From: an uncultured Eubacterium sp.
GTDB taxonomy: Bacteria > Bacillota > Clostridia > Lachnospirales > Lachnospiraceae
NCBI GenBank assembly: GCA_948470065.1
Contig: CAOKNO010000002.1
Location: 30,615-94,614 of the forward strand
Length of the DNA stretch: 64,000 bases
Reading direction: 5' to 3'
Part shown: piece after piece, positions 36,663-45,951 of the stretch
Layout of the letters: the number at the start of each line of letters is the position of its first letter
Numbering within the stretch: position 1 is the first letter of the stretch
The notes under the pieces: generated by a model
Told to the model about the DNA's origin: nothing
Database searches by the model: none
The model's input: the letters and a program-made list of their open reading frames with translations, nothing else
Position numbers and translations under genes: made by a program

Positions 36663-37886
36663 TTAGGAACGGTAGTCCGCATTGATTTTTACATAATCAT
36701 ACGTCAGATCACAGCCCCATGCCGTCGCTTCTGCATTCCCCATCTTCATATCCACCAGCACGGTCACTTCTTCTTCCGACAGGATCCTCGTGGCGTCCTC
36801 TTCCTTGTAATCCGCCGCCTTGCCATCCTTGTAAATCAAGATCTTCCCAGAGTTACTCTGGAAATACAGTTCAATCCCTTCTGGGTCAAATTCGACCCCG
36901 GAGTAACCTAGGGCGCATAAAATCCTTCCCCAATTGGCGTCGTGGCCATAAATCGCCGCTTTCGTCAAGGATGAGCAGATGACTGCCTTTGCCAACGCCC
37001 TTGCATGCTTTTTCGTATCTGCATGGATGACAGCCGTTTCAAACAACGCTGTCGCTCCTTCCCCATCTCCTGCGATCTTCTTGGAAAGCGTGGTATTGAC
37101 ATAATGAAGCGCTTCTAAGAACTTCTGGTAATTCTCATCCTTCTGTGTCAGTTCGGGATTGCCTGCCATGCCATTTGCCAAAAGCAGCACCGTATCGTTG
37201 GTGGAGGTATCCCCATCTACAGACACCATATTATACGTGTCCTTCACATCCTCTTGCAGCGCCTCTTGCAGCAATTCCTTGGAAATAGCAAGATCTGTCG
37301 TCACAAACCCCAGCATCGTGCACATATTTGGATGGATCATGCCGGAGCCTTTGCACATGCCGCCTACGGTTACCATCTTGCCGCCTACCTCAAATGCTAC
37401 CGCTACCTCTTTGGGCTTTGTATCTGTCGTCATGATCGCACATGCTGCTTCGTGCCCATTGCTGATTGTGCCGCTTAGCCCCAGAGCCATAGTTTCTACC
37501 CCTGCTGCAACCTTATCTATGGGTAGCTGCACCCCAATCACACCAGTAGACGCCACCAGTACTTGCCCGGCAGGGATATGCATTGCTTTTTCCACAGCTT
37601 CTGCGGTCCTTTTGCAGTATTCCATTCCTTCCGCTCCAGTACATGCATTGGCAATCCCTGCATTCACTACGACAGCCTGGACAGACGCTTCCTCCTCTAT
37701 GATACGCTGATCCCACTTAACGGGCGCCGCCTTTACCACATTTGACGTAAACGTCCCCGCCGCTACTGCTGGGGCTTTACTGTAAATCATCGCCATATCC
37801 GCCCTGTCCTGGTATTTAATCCCCGCTGCTGTAGCTGCCGCCTGAAATCCTTTTGCCGCGGTAACACCGCCTGCTATAATATCCAT
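36663..37886 (-). CDS. argJ: Glutamate N-acetyltransferase / amino-acid acetyltransferase
   Basis: 407 residues. Bifunctional enzyme moving the acetyl group from N-acetylornithine to glutamate, and in many species also acetylating glutamate from acetyl-CoA. Hallmarks: [19 protein letters not shown] at the N-terminus, [16 protein letters not shown] (~92), the self-cleavage and nucleophile site [10 protein letters not shown] (~188-197, Thr at the cut), [16 protein letters not shown] (~223) and [15 protein letters not shown] (~320). It makes arginine synthesis cyclic, so no ArgE is needed. GGAAG upstream of the ATG; the GNAT gene lies 32 bp upstream. Confidence 0.97.
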   Translation of the reverse strand: MDIIAGGVTAAKGFQAAATAAGIKYQDRADMAMIYSKAPAVAAGTFTSNVVKAAPVKWDQRIIEEEASVQAVVVNAGIANACTGAEGMEYCKRTAEAVEKAMHIPAGQVLVASTGVIGVQLPIDKVAAGVETMALGLSGTISNGHEAACAIMTTDTKPKEVAVAFEVGGKMVTVGGMCKGSGMIHPNMCTMLGFVTTDLAISKELLQEALQEDVKDTYNMVSVDGDTSTNDTVLLLANGMAGNPELTQKDENYQKFLEALHYVNTTLSKKIAGDGEGATALFETAVIHADTKKHARALAKAVICSSLTKAAIYGHDANWGRILCALGYSGVEFDPEGIELYFQSNSGKILIYKDGKAADYKEEDATRILSEEEVTVLVDMKMGNAEATAWGCDLTYDYVKINADYRS

Positions 37887-37918
37887 CCTGCCACTTCCTT
37901 TCCTCTGCCGTCCAGCGC

Positions 37919-38395
37919 TTACTGGAACGTCGTAATATTCTCATCATTTAGTACAAAATCATAATAATTCAAATCTTCCCGAAACGCCCATCCCACACTC
38001 TTCCAAAAAGAGTTCCCGACTTCATTGCTCCGAAACGCAATCAGGCATACCTTATTAATCTGCTCCCTCTGCAGCGCTTTCATTGCAAAAACTGCCATCC
38101 GTTTCCCAATGCCGCGTTTCCGGCAGTCTTCCCTGACGCAGACATGGTAAAAGCATCCTCTCCTGCCGTCATGCCCGCACAGGATCGCCCCAATCACATC
38201 CCCATCTAACTCCGCTACTACACTGGTATAAGGGTTCCTGCGCAAAAAACGCTCCACCCCCTCCTTGGAATCATCTATGCTGCGGATCTGGAATCCCCGG
38301 ATGGATTTCCACAATTGATATACTTTGGGGTAGTCCCCCGCCTCCATAATCCGGATATTGGCCTTGCCTGCCGCGTACTTTTCTTCTGTCTGCAT
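37919..38395 (-). CDS. GNAT-family N-acetyltransferase within the arg operon
   Basis: 158 residues from the ATG at 38395 (AGGAG 5 nt upstream). A GNAT fold: IRIMEAGDYPKVYQLWKS (~14-31), VIGAILCGHDGRRGCFYHVCV and the acetyl-CoA loop RKRGIGKRM (~91-99), ending WAFREDLNYYDFVLN. Placed between argC and argJ. It is short and unlike classical ArgA (no kinase-like domain), so it could be an ArgA/ArgO-type glutamate acetyltransferase or an unrelated acetyltransferase riding in the operon. Substrate not predictable from sequence. Confidence 0.85.
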   Translation of the reverse strand: MQTEEKYAAGKANIRIMEAGDYPKVYQLWKSIRGFQIRSIDDSKEGVERFLRRNPYTSVVAELDGDVIGAILCGHDGRRGCFYHVCVREDCRKRGIGKRMAVFAMKALQREQINKVCLIAFRSNEVGNSFWKSVGWAFREDLNYYDFVLNDENITTFQ

Positions 38396-38485
38396 ATCTG
38401 CTCCTATCCTGTACGGCACGGCGATCCTTGCAGCCGTTTGGTACAGCCTGTCCTTTCATTTTATGCTTCCCATACATTACTCCCA

Positions 38486-39553
38486 TTATGGGAAAACAGG
38501 TACAAGGCAAAGCCCTTCCTGCTCTGGGAAGCCGAACATCAGGTTCATATTCTGCACCGCCTGCCCTGCCGCGCCTTTTACCAAATTGTCAATCGCCCCC
38601 ATCAAGATAATCCTTCCGGTACGCTTGTCAATCTGAAAACCGATATCTACAAAATTACTTCCTTCCACCCATTTTGTTTCCGGGCACACGCCGTCTTCCA
38701 GGATACGGATAAAATATTCCTTTCCATAATACTTCTGGTAAACCTCCCTTACCTGCGCCGCATCCGGGTACGCCACCCGGCCGCCTGGCCGCCACACTTC
38801 CTTTAGGGAGGCATACTCTGTCGCCAGGATCCCCCGGTTCATCGGAACCAAGTGGGGCGTGAAATTAATCGTCACTGGCTTTCCTGCCGCATAGCCAAGC
38901 TGTTCCTCAATTTCCGGCGTATGGCGGTGGCTTGCAACCCCATATGCCTTTATATTCTCGTTTACCTCACAAAACAGATTGGGAAGCTTCGCGCCCCTCC
39001 CTGCCCCGGACGTGCCGGACTTTGCATCTACAATTAAGGTATCTGGATCAATCAGCCCTTCCTTTACCAGCGGGTATGCGGTCAAAATCGAACACGTCGT
39101 ATAACATCCCGGGTTCGCCACCAGCCTTGCCTGCTTTACCTGCTCCCGGTTGATTTCACATAAGCCGTATACCGCCTCGTCCAAAAACTGCGGGCTTTTA
39201 TGATGGATCTGATACCATGCTTCGTACACGCCCACATCCTTCAGGCGGTAATCCGCACTTAAATCCACAACTTTGGTATGTTGAAGGATTTCTTCTGTCA
39301 GCACGCCTGCCAAAAACCCCTGCGGCGTCGCTGTAAAAATAACATCTACCTGCTTTGCCAATTCCGCGATATTGTCATCTAGGCAGCTATCCTCTACCAG
39401 TTGGAACATATTCCGGTACACCCTGGCGTACTTTTCCTCTATGTAACTCCTAGAACCATACCATTGGATCTCCACTTCCTTATGCCCCAGCAAAATCCGA
39501 ACCAATTCCGCCCCAGCATATCCGGTGGCGCCAATAATCCCAGCTTTTACCAT
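38486..39553 (-). CDS. argC: N-acetyl-gamma-glutamyl-phosphate reductase
   Basis: 355 residues from the ATG at 39553 (GAGGAAG 7 nt upstream; frame open to 39598). NADPH-dependent reduction of N-acetylglutamyl phosphate to the semialdehyde. Hallmarks: VKAGIIGATGYAGAELVRIL (~2-21), FTATPQGFLAG (~80), VDLSADYRL (~100), the catalytic Cys in LVANPGCYTT (~150), DAKSGTSGAGRGA (~178) and SHRHTPEIEEQL (~205, catalytic His). First gene of the arg operon; 90 bp separate it from the GNAT gene. Confidence 0.97.
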   Translation of the reverse strand: MVKAGIIGATGYAGAELVRILLGHKEVEIQWYGSRSYIEEKYARVYRNMFQLVEDSCLDDNIAELAKQVDVIFTATPQGFLAGVLTEEILQHTKVVDLSADYRLKDVGVYEAWYQIHHKSPQFLDEAVYGLCEINREQVKQARLVANPGCYTTCSILTAYPLVKEGLIDPDTLIVDAKSGTSGAGRGAKLPNLFCEVNENIKAYGVASHRHTPEIEEQLGYAAGKPVTINFTPHLVPMNRGILATEYASLKEVWRPGGRVAYPDAAQVREVYQKYYGKEYFIRILEDGVCPETKWVEGSNFVDIGFQIDKRTGRIILMGAIDNLVKGAAGQAVQNMNLMFGFPEQEGLCLVPVFP

Positions 39554-39744
39554 CCTTGCTTCCTCACTTTCCCATGCGTCCCATGTTGTCTTAAACATAT
39601 TAATATATCTTTCTTCATTCGTAAAGCCCTTTTTTCTTTTTCTATGGACGCTTTTTCACAGTATGCGCTTTCCTAAGTGAAACAAAACAACTGCTTACGG
39701 TTTACTCCGTGACCAAGCGCATGTTTCCCCTTCTTCCCGTTGTA

Positions 39745-39760
39745 ATGCATAATTATACAT
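39745..39760. promoter_or_regulatory. ARG-box-like operator (ArgR)
   Basis: Near-perfect palindrome ATGCATAATTATACAT lying over the -10 of the argC promoter. A weaker relative (ATGCATGATTATAAAA) begins at 39828, closer to the argG promoter. Arginine-dependent ArgR repression of both operons is likely. Confidence 0.6.
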
Positions 39761-39780
39761 TTTTATGTTATAATATGCAA
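39752..39780 (-). promoter_or_regulatory. Promoter of argC-GNAT-argJ-argB-argD
   Basis: Minus strand TTGCAT (39775-39780), 17 bp, TATAAT (39752-39757). It leaves a ~190-nt leader before argC in which no other feature was recognised. Confidence 0.8.
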
Positions 39781-39864
39781 CACAAATCCACATATATCAG
39801 ATGTTTTTTAGCATTTTGTATGTTTCTATGCATGATTATAAAATTATTATGTATATTTTTTCAC

Positions 39865-39893
39865 TTGCCTTTTCAGGCATTATATTGTATATT
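39865..39893 (+). promoter_or_regulatory. Promoter of argG
   Basis: TTGCCT (39865-39870), 17 bp, TATATT (39888-39893), 62 bp before the argG ATG. Confidence 0.7.
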
Positions 39894-39955
39894 AAGAACC
39901 AAGGGACAACTGCTGTATCGCAGCTTTTACAATGAATACTTATGGAGGAATAAAC

Positions 39956-41185
39956 ATGAAAGAAAAAGTAATCTTAGCTTATTCTGGCGGGCTGGACACG
40001 ACCGCCATCATCCCATGGCTGAAAGAAAATTATGATTATGACGTAATCTGCTGCTGCATTGACTGCGGGCAGGAAGAAGAGCTCGACGGGCTAGAAGAAC
40101 GCGCCAAGCTGTCTGGCGCATCCAAACTGTACATTGAAGACATTACGGATGAATTTGCAGAAGAATACATCCTCCCCTGCGTCCAGGCCGGCGCCGTATA
40201 TGAGAACAAATACCTGCTTGGTACGTCTATGGCGCGACCAGGTATTGCAAAACGCCTGGTGGAGATCGCGCGCAAGGAAGGCGCGACTGCTATCTGCCAT
40301 GGCGCGACGGGAAAAGGGAACGACCAGATCCGTTTTGAGCTTGGCATTAAGGCGCTGGCTCCCGATCTGAAGATCATCGCCGCATGGCGGAGCGATAAAT
40401 GGGACATGCAGTCCCGGGAAGAGGAAATCGCATACTGCAAAGCGCATAACATCGATCTCCCCTTCTCCGCAGACAGCAGCTACAGCCGTGACCGTAACTT
40501 ATGGCATATCAGCCACGAAGGCCTGGAATTGGAAGATCCCTCCTGTGAGCCGAATTACGATCACCTGCTTGTATTAGGCGTATCCCCACAGAACGCGCCA
40601 GACGAAGAGGAAGCTGTCACCATGACGTTTGAAGCCGGCGTCCCAAAATCCATCAATGGCAAAGAAATGAAAGTTGCAGATATCATCCGCGAACTGAACC
40701 GCTTAGGCGGGAAACACGGCGTCGGCATTGTAGATATCGTTGAGAACCGTGTCGTCGGCATGAAATCCCGAGGCGTCTATGAAACGCCTGGCGGCACCAT
40801 CTTGATGGAAGCACAGCAGCAATTGGAAGAGCTCGTACTTGACCGCGCTACCATGGACACCAAGAAGGATATGGGGAACCTTATGGCACAGATCGTATAC
40901 GAGGGCAAGTGGTTCACCCCGTTGCGTGAAGCGGTACAGGCTTTCGTATCCTCCACACAGCAATACGTTACCGGGGAAGTAAAATTCAAGCTCTACAAAG
41001 GCAATATCATCAAGGCAGGCACTACCTCCCCTTATTCCTTGTACAGCGAATCCCTGGCAAGCTTTACCACAGGCGACTTATACGACCATCACGATGCAGA
41101 AGGCTTTATCACCTTATTCGGCCTCCCGCTGAAGGTACGCGCTATGAAATTAGCTGATCAGGAAGGCAAGGCGCCGAACCAGTAA
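39956..41185 (+). CDS. argG: Argininosuccinate synthase
   Basis: 409 residues from the ATG at 39956 (GGAGG upstream; an ATG at 39932 precedes the ribosome binding site and is rejected). Joins citrulline and aspartate using ATP to give argininosuccinate. Hallmarks: LAYSGGLDTTAIIPWL (~7-22, P-loop), CIDCGQEEE, GTSMARPGIAKRLVEIA (~92), CHGATGKGNDQIRFE (~116), PFSADSSYSRDRNLWHISHEG (~171), VGIVDIVENRVVGMKSRGVYETPGG (~261). Divergent from the argC operon; argH is not in the window. A long hairpin and U-tract follow. Confidence 0.98.
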   Translation: MKEKVILAYSGGLDTTAIIPWLKENYDYDVICCCIDCGQEEELDGLEERAKLSGASKLYIEDITDEFAEEYILPCVQAGAVYENKYLLGTSMARPGIAKRLVEIARKEGATAICHGATGKGNDQIRFELGIKALAPDLKIIAAWRSDKWDMQSREEEIAYCKAHNIDLPFSADSSYSRDRNLWHISHEGLELEDPSCEPNYDHLLVLGVSPQNAPDEEEAVTMTFEAGVPKSINGKEMKVADIIRELNRLGGKHGVGIVDIVENRVVGMKSRGVYETPGGTILMEAQQQLEELVLDRATMDTKKDMGNLMAQIVYEGKWFTPLREAVQAFVSSTQQYVTGEVKFKLYKGNIIKAGTTSPYSLYSESLASFTTGDLYDHHDAEGFITLFGLPLKVRAMKLADQEGKAPNQ

Positions 41186-41210
41186 GCTCCATCCTTACCA
41201 TAAGGAAAAG

Positions 41211-41314
41211 GAACTGCCACAACAATGACGCATCCTTACAAGATATGGATAGAACCGGATGGATTCCGGTACATACGTTGTAGGAAGCAGCCATGTTATG
41301 GCAGTTCTTTTTTC
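41211..41314 (+). terminator. Long-stem terminator of argG
   Basis: GAACTGCCA (41211-41219) pairs with TGGCAGTTC (41299-41307), followed by TTTTTTC. The ~80-nt interior holds another hairpin (ACCGGA-N5-TCCGGT, 41254-41270). May also serve leftward transcripts of the convergent MORN gene. Confidence 0.75.
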
Positions 41315-41360
41315 TTTTCTCTCTTCTAATCCAATGAACCTGCAATAGGATGCCGTATGG

Positions 41361-42341
41361 CTACCCTTCCTGCTTGCTCGGATAGAAATGCTTCACACCC
41401 TTTGTCGTGTCTTTGGCATAAATCATCGTGCAGCTACGGATTTCCCCTGCTTCATCACGCAGGAATGCAATCGCAAGGTGCGGCTCTTTGGGCACAACGA
41501 AATTCTTCTTCTCTAACTCTTCATCCGAAATCGTTACATATTTGCCTTCCTTTAGCTTATACTTCCCACTGACGGCTGTGCCGTCCTCTAAGGTATCCTT
41601 AATCTTATAGGAGCCATAGAACAATCCGTCCTTCACCTTGAACTTCTGATCGGTATCCACTTCATCCCCTAAAGAAATCAACTGATGCCCCTTCCCATTC
41701 GGCGCGTCATTGCTCCATTCCCCGTCGTATACGTCTTTATAAAGCTTCCCTTCTTCGGTATGGCTGCTCGTATAATACCAGATCCCTTTGCCTTCCCGTT
41801 TCCCATCCACATAATCGCCATAATACCACTGGTCGCAGCTACAATCGGAAAATGTATAGAAGCCGATGCCTTTGCCCGTGCTCCCACCCTCTGGCAGATA
41901 GATATAGCTGCCGCTTTTCTCCGCCATTTCTGCCAATTTCTGCCCATTTTCGCTGTCTTGAAGCCGATCCAATGCTTCGGCGTCGTCCGCTTCAATGGCT
42001 GCTATGGCCTGCTCCATCGTTGCAATGTATCCTTTCATTTCTTCGGCCTTCTCATGCAATTCGTCTGCTGCCTGCTGTAGCGCCTCATCCTCTGGGGTCT
42101 GGGCCAGCGCCTGTTCCATGGCGTTTTGCGCCTCATCGTATTTTTCCTCTTCCATATAAGCGTTTGCCTGTGCCTGGTACTCCTCAGCCGCCTGTTTCGC
42201 CTCTGCCGCCCTTCTGGCTGCTTCTTCTGCCTCCCGTTTCGCCTTCTGCTCTTTCTGGTAATTTGTGATCGCGATTGCCAAAGCGCCTACAATCACTACA
42301 GCAATGATCCCTATGGTAACAAGCTTTGCATGTTTCTTCAT
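41361..42341 (-). CDS. Membrane-anchored coiled-coil/TPR-like protein with MORN-like repeats
   Basis: 326 residues. One N-terminal membrane anchor (~7-26), then an Ala/Glu/Lys-rich helical segment (~28-63), a TPR-like part (~64-150, ANAYMEEEKYDEAQNAMEQAL) and an extracellular C-terminal half with MORN-like repeats (YYGDYVDGKREGKGIWYY, YDGEWSNDAPNGKGHQL, FYGSYKIKD). No enzyme motif. MORN repeats usually mediate binding to membranes or proteins; role unknown. Last gene of the rhomboid-glnS-DUF2225 run, 41 bp after DUF2225; GGAGG before the ATG. Confidence 0.75.
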   Translation of the reverse strand: MKKHAKLVTIGIIAVVIVGALAIAITNYQKEQKAKREAEEAARRAAEAKQAAEEYQAQANAYMEEEKYDEAQNAMEQALAQTPEDEALQQAADELHEKAEEMKGYIATMEQAIAAIEADDAEALDRLQDSENGQKLAEMAEKSGSYIYLPEGGSTGKGIGFYTFSDCSCDQWYYGDYVDGKREGKGIWYYTSSHTEEGKLYKDVYDGEWSNDAPNGKGHQLISLGDEVDTDQKFKVKDGLFYGSYKIKDTLEDGTAVSGKYKLKEGKYVTISDEELEKKNFVVPKEPHLAIAFLRDEAGEIRSCTMIYAKDTTKGVKHFYPSKQEG

Positions 42342-42382
42342 ATTTTGCCTCCGAATTTGCTTCCATTTTCTTACAACATGTC

Positions 42383-43255
42383 TTATTTTGCGCCAGGCTT
42401 CCGCAATTGGGCAATGATGCTTTCCTTCAACTCATACGCCATATCCTTTAGCCTGCGGCTTGCGGAAGAAGACGTCATTACGCTCCCAAGGAATTTCGAT
42501 GCAATCTCATACTTTTTAAAATGAAACGCCATATAAGCGAGTAAGTAATCCACCGTACTCTGATCCATCCCGCACATAGGGAACATCTCCTGCGAGATCG
42601 CCTTGCTGAACCCTTCGAACGCCTGCTCATAAAATGCTTCCGCCTCCTTTAGGCATTGAAGCTTCGCCGCCTTCTCTTCGGGCTTGCCTTCCGGCATAGA
42701 CGCAGCCTTTTCCCGAAGCAGCCATGCCAGGTTCAGGCAGGTATAAGCCTTCTCGCTTGCCTTCCCCCGCTTCACTACGGTATTGGCCAAGGCCAATTTA
42801 TAACGGTCAATAGCCATATCATACGAATACGTCGCCGCAGCTTCCTCCTCTGTGGCAGCCGGATGGAACTGGGAACAGATCTGCTCACGGATAAACCGTC
42901 TTTGCACAGAGGTAATCTGGTCAAAAAAACGGTTTAACGCAGTATAACCGCATTGCGGGCAGGAAGTCGTATTGTATTTCAGCGTGTCGATAAATTGGAA
43001 CCTGGGCCTTAAATCCTTGTCTGGCGACAGCCGCCTCACTCTTCCATTTTTTACCATCTTTGTCTTAAAAACATACTCGCACACATTACAGCGTACGGTC
43101 TTGTCCAAAAGAAATTCCTCCTCTGTGTGGACATTTTCTTCCATCTTGGTATTCCCTCCGTTTCTCCTGCCTGTATCTTTTTGTTCTTCTTCAAAGAGCT
43201 GCATGGATTCCACTGATTTCAAGCCAAATTTCTCCAACCCTGAAAACAAATTCAT
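42383..43255 (-). CDS. DUF2225 family protein
   Basis: 290 residues. It matches DUF2225 (PF09986): two CxxC pairs, CNVCEYVF (~56-63) and CPQCGYTALNRFFDQI (~95), likely binding zinc, followed by an all-helical TPR-like region (~120-285) with RYKLALANTVVKRGKASEKAYTCLNLAWLLREK. Common in Firmicutes; function unknown. GGAGGAG precedes the ATG; glnS ends 24 bp upstream. Confidence 0.88.
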   Translation of the reverse strand: MNLFSGLEKFGLKSVESMQLFEEEQKDTGRRNGGNTKMEENVHTEEEFLLDKTVRCNVCEYVFKTKMVKNGRVRRLSPDKDLRPRFQFIDTLKYNTTSCPQCGYTALNRFFDQITSVQRRFIREQICSQFHPAATEEEAAATYSYDMAIDRYKLALANTVVKRGKASEKAYTCLNLAWLLREKAASMPEGKPEEKAAKLQCLKEAEAFYEQAFEGFSKAISQEMFPMCGMDQSTVDYLLAYMAFHFKKYEIASKFLGSVMTSSSASRRLKDMAYELKESIIAQLRKPGAK

Positions 43256-43279
43256 AAAACGCTCCTCCTCCGTATGAAG

Positions 43280-44950
43280 CTACTGCTGCGCCGGCAGTTT
43301 ATAAGAGCTCTTCAAAGACACAATCCGGTTAAATACCAGACGCCCTTCCTTAGATTCCTTTGCATCGGCGCAGAAAAAACCTTGCCGCACAAACTGGAAA
43401 CTGTCATATGGCTTAGCCTCTTTCAAAGCTGGCTCCACATAGCATCCCTTCAATACCGTAAGGGAATTGGGGTTTAAATTCAAGCTTCCGTCTTCTTTGT
43501 TGTACACGCCCTTTTCTTCATCGACAAGGTTCTCATAGAGCCGGATCTCGCATCCCTCTGCAAACGGCGCCGGAACCCAATGGATGGTCCCTTTCACTTT
43601 ACGTCCGGTAAAACCGCTGCCTGCCTTAGTCTGTGGATCGTACGTTGCATGCACTTCCACGACCCTTCCGTCCCCATCCTTCACAAAGCTTTCGCATTTT
43701 ACGAAATATGCATGCATCAGGCGTACCTCATTCCCAGGGAAAAGCCGGAAATATTTCTTCGGCGGTTCTTCCATAAAATCCTCCCGTTCAATATACAGTT
43801 CCCTGCAAAATGGGATCTTACGTGAACCCAGCGCTTCATTCTCAAGGTTATTGGCAGCGTCGAGGTATTCCACCTGGCCTTCTGGGTAATTGTCAATGAC
43901 AAGCTTGATGGGATCTAAGACTGCCATCATCCGGGAACGCTTCAGCTTCAGATCCTCCCGGATACAATATTCCAACATGGCGTAATCCACTGAACTGTTC
44001 GCCTTTGAAACGCCGCAGAGCTCTACAAACCTCTGGATGGATTCCGGCGTAAAGCCCCTTCTGCGCAACGCCGCAATTGACACAAGCCTGGGATCGTCCC
44101 ATCCATCTACAATCCCGTCTTCCACTAGTTTTTTGATGTAACGCTTCCCAGTGACCACATTGGTCAGGTACAGCTTGGCAAATTCAATCTGCTTCGGCGG
44201 ATGCTCATATTCCAATTCCCGTACCACCCAGTCGTACAACGGCCTGTGGTCTTCAAACTCCAAGGTGCAGATGGAGTGGCTGATGCCTTCTATCGCATCT
44301 TCAATGGGATGCGCAAAGTCATACATTGGGTAAATGCACCACTTGTCCCCCGTATTGTGATGGCTCATATGCGCCACACGGTACAAGATGGGATCGCGCA
44401 TATTGATGTTCGGGGACGCCATATCAATCCTGGCGCGCAGGACCTTTTCCCCATCCTGGTAAACGCCGTCCTTCATCTCCTCAAATAGCTTCAGGTTCTC
44501 CTCTATGCTGCGCCCGGCATTGGGATCCTCCCTGCCTGGCTCCGTCAAAGTACCGCGGTATTCCCGGATCTGCTCTGCGTTTAAATCCGATACGTATGCC
44601 TTCCCCTTTTTGATTAGCTTCACAGCCGCCTCATACATCTGCCCAAAATAATCAGATGCAAAAAACAGGCGATCCTCCCAGTCTGCCCCAAGCCATTTAA
44701 TATCCTCTTTAATGGAATCCACAAATTCTGTTTTCTCCTTCGTAGGGTTCGTATCGTCAAAACGCATATTGAACTTCCCATGGTACTCCTGCGCCAAACC
44801 ATAATTCAATAAAACCGACTTTGCATGGCCAATATGGAGATATCCGTTCGGCTCCGGTGGGAAACGTGTCCGCACCGTCTCGCAATGCCCCTCCTTCAAA
44901 TCTTCGTCAATGATCTGCTCAATAAAATTCCTGGAAACTGATTCTTCCAT
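43280..44950 (-). CDS. glnS: Glutaminyl-tRNA synthetase
   Basis: 556 residues, normal length. Class I enzyme charging tRNA-Gln directly. HIGH motif [14 protein letters not shown] (~32-45), [23 protein letters not shown] (~228), a KMSKS counterpart as [22 protein letters not shown] (~265), and C-terminal beta barrels with KGTIHWVPA. The lysine-arginine KMSKS variant replaces the usual MSKR; still GlnRS-like rather than GluRS ([12 protein letters not shown]). Overall GlnRS-specific blocks make GluRS unlikely. 24 bp after the rhomboid-like gene. Confidence 0.96.
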   Translation of the reverse strand: MEESVSRNFIEQIIDEDLKEGHCETVRTRFPPEPNGYLHIGHAKSVLLNYGLAQEYHGKFNMRFDDTNPTKEKTEFVDSIKEDIKWLGADWEDRLFFASDYFGQMYEAAVKLIKKGKAYVSDLNAEQIREYRGTLTEPGREDPNAGRSIEENLKLFEEMKDGVYQDGEKVLRARIDMASPNINMRDPILYRVAHMSHHNTGDKWCIYPMYDFAHPIEDAIEGISHSICTLEFEDHRPLYDWVVRELEYEHPPKQIEFAKLYLTNVVTGKRYIKKLVEDGIVDGWDDPRLVSIAALRRRGFTPESIQRFVELCGVSKANSSVDYAMLEYCIREDLKLKRSRMMAVLDPIKLVIDNYPEGQVEYLDAANNLENEALGSRKIPFCRELYIEREDFMEEPPKKYFRLFPGNEVRLMHAYFVKCESFVKDGDGRVVEVHATYDPQTKAGSGFTGRKVKGTIHWVPAPFAEGCEIRLYENLVDEEKGVYNKEDGSLNLNPNSLTVLKGCYVEPALKEAKPYDSFQFVRQGFFCADAKESKEGRLVFNRIVSLKSSYKLPAQQ

Positions 44951-44974
44951 TTGTATTCCTCCATATCTTCATTT

Positions 44975-45817
44975 TTATCCTCGCCTAACATGCTGATGGG
45001 TAAACAGATGATCCTGGCAATACTCATAATTACCGTCACATTTGGAACAGAAACGAAATTCCAACCCTTCCCCATCCTCTTCTGTCCGCCCACAGATGGC
45101 GCATTTGTGCTTCACAACTTGGCTGGAATGCCGCACCTGCTGGCGGAACGCTTGCTTCCTGCGTATTTCCTTCGGAGATACCTGCCTGTAATTCCTGGTC
45201 CCAAAGTAAAAAATAAAGAAATTCAACAGGGAAGAAAGAATTGCCACCCTGCCCGGCAGCCCCATAACCAGGAACATATATCCCATCCAGACCGCATCCA
45301 AAATCCCCAGCCATTTTACCTTGATTGGAATCAGGAAATACAGACGGAACTCCACATTTGGGTAAAGCACAGCAAACAGCAGGAATAAGGACATGGTGAT
45401 ATATTCCGTGCTGAAATAATACCCAATCATGTTTACCTGGATCCCACCTGTTACAAGAAAGTAAACCGCATACAGTAGAAACGCCCCTAGGATGGAACTG
45501 CAAATCCCACCCAATAGATACACGTTATAACGGAACGTCCCAATTGTCCGTTCGATGGACGTCCCGATAAAGTAATAACAGGACAAGAAAAAAATCAAAA
45601 AAATAAGGTTTACGCTGGGCGGGATTAAAATCCAGGAAACAATCCTCCACACCTGCCCATGAAGGATAAACATGGGTTCCAGCGTAAGAAGACGTTGCAC
45701 TTCTGGCATCGTATACTGGATGATAAAACCGACAACCCACGCCCCCAGCAGCCAAAAAGTCAGGTTTGAAATTGCATATTTACCAAATTTCCGTTCCATT
45801 TTATTTAGAAAACCCAT
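44975..45817 (-). CDS. Rhomboid-like membrane protein without catalytic serine, with C-terminal zinc ribbon
   Basis: 280 residues from the ATG at 45817 (GAGGTG 5 nt upstream). Six or seven membrane segments (~18-40, ~56-85, ~97-122, ~128-155, ~165-185, ~190-212) with rhomboid-like landmarks: WRIVSWILIPP, IGTSIERTIGTFRYNVYLLGG. The catalytic GxSG of rhomboid proteases is absent (ICSSILGAF in its place), so it is probably a pseudoprotease. The cytosolic tail carries CAICGRTEEDG and CSKCDGNYEYCQDH (zinc ribbon). First gene of the glnS operon, behind a consensus promoter. Confidence 0.8.
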   Translation of the reverse strand: MGFLNKMERKFGKYAISNLTFWLLGAWVVGFIIQYTMPEVQRLLTLEPMFILHGQVWRIVSWILIPPSVNLIFLIFFLSCYYFIGTSIERTIGTFRYNVYLLGGICSSILGAFLLYAVYFLVTGGIQVNMIGYYFSTEYITMSLFLLFAVLYPNVEFRLYFLIPIKVKWLGILDAVWMGYMFLVMGLPGRVAILSSLLNFFIFYFGTRNYRQVSPKEIRRKQAFRQQVRHSSQVVKHKCAICGRTEEDGEGLEFRFCSKCDGNYEYCQDHLFTHQHVRRG

Positions 45818-45847
45818 AATACACCTCATTTTCCTTTGATAGGTAAC

Positions 45848-45876
45848 ATTATAGGTTTTCCACCTTCGTTTGTCAA
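45848..45876 (-). promoter_or_regulatory. Promoter of the rhomboid-glnS-DUF2225-MORN operon
   Basis: Minus strand TTGACA (45871-45876), 17 bp, TATAAT (45848-45853): exact consensus hexamers, 30 bp before the first ATG. Confidence 0.93.
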
Positions 45877-45951
45877 CGACAGGCAGGGCAGTTTCATAAA
45901 AATTTTAGAGTTCCGCTACTGTTCCCCGCCTGCCCTTGCGCCAGCGTCCTG

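Noticed and set aside
44951..44974. T-box leader for glnS
   Set aside because: Only 24 bp separate glnS from the upstream gene, and the operon promoter region (45818-45880) is too short and lacks T-box features.
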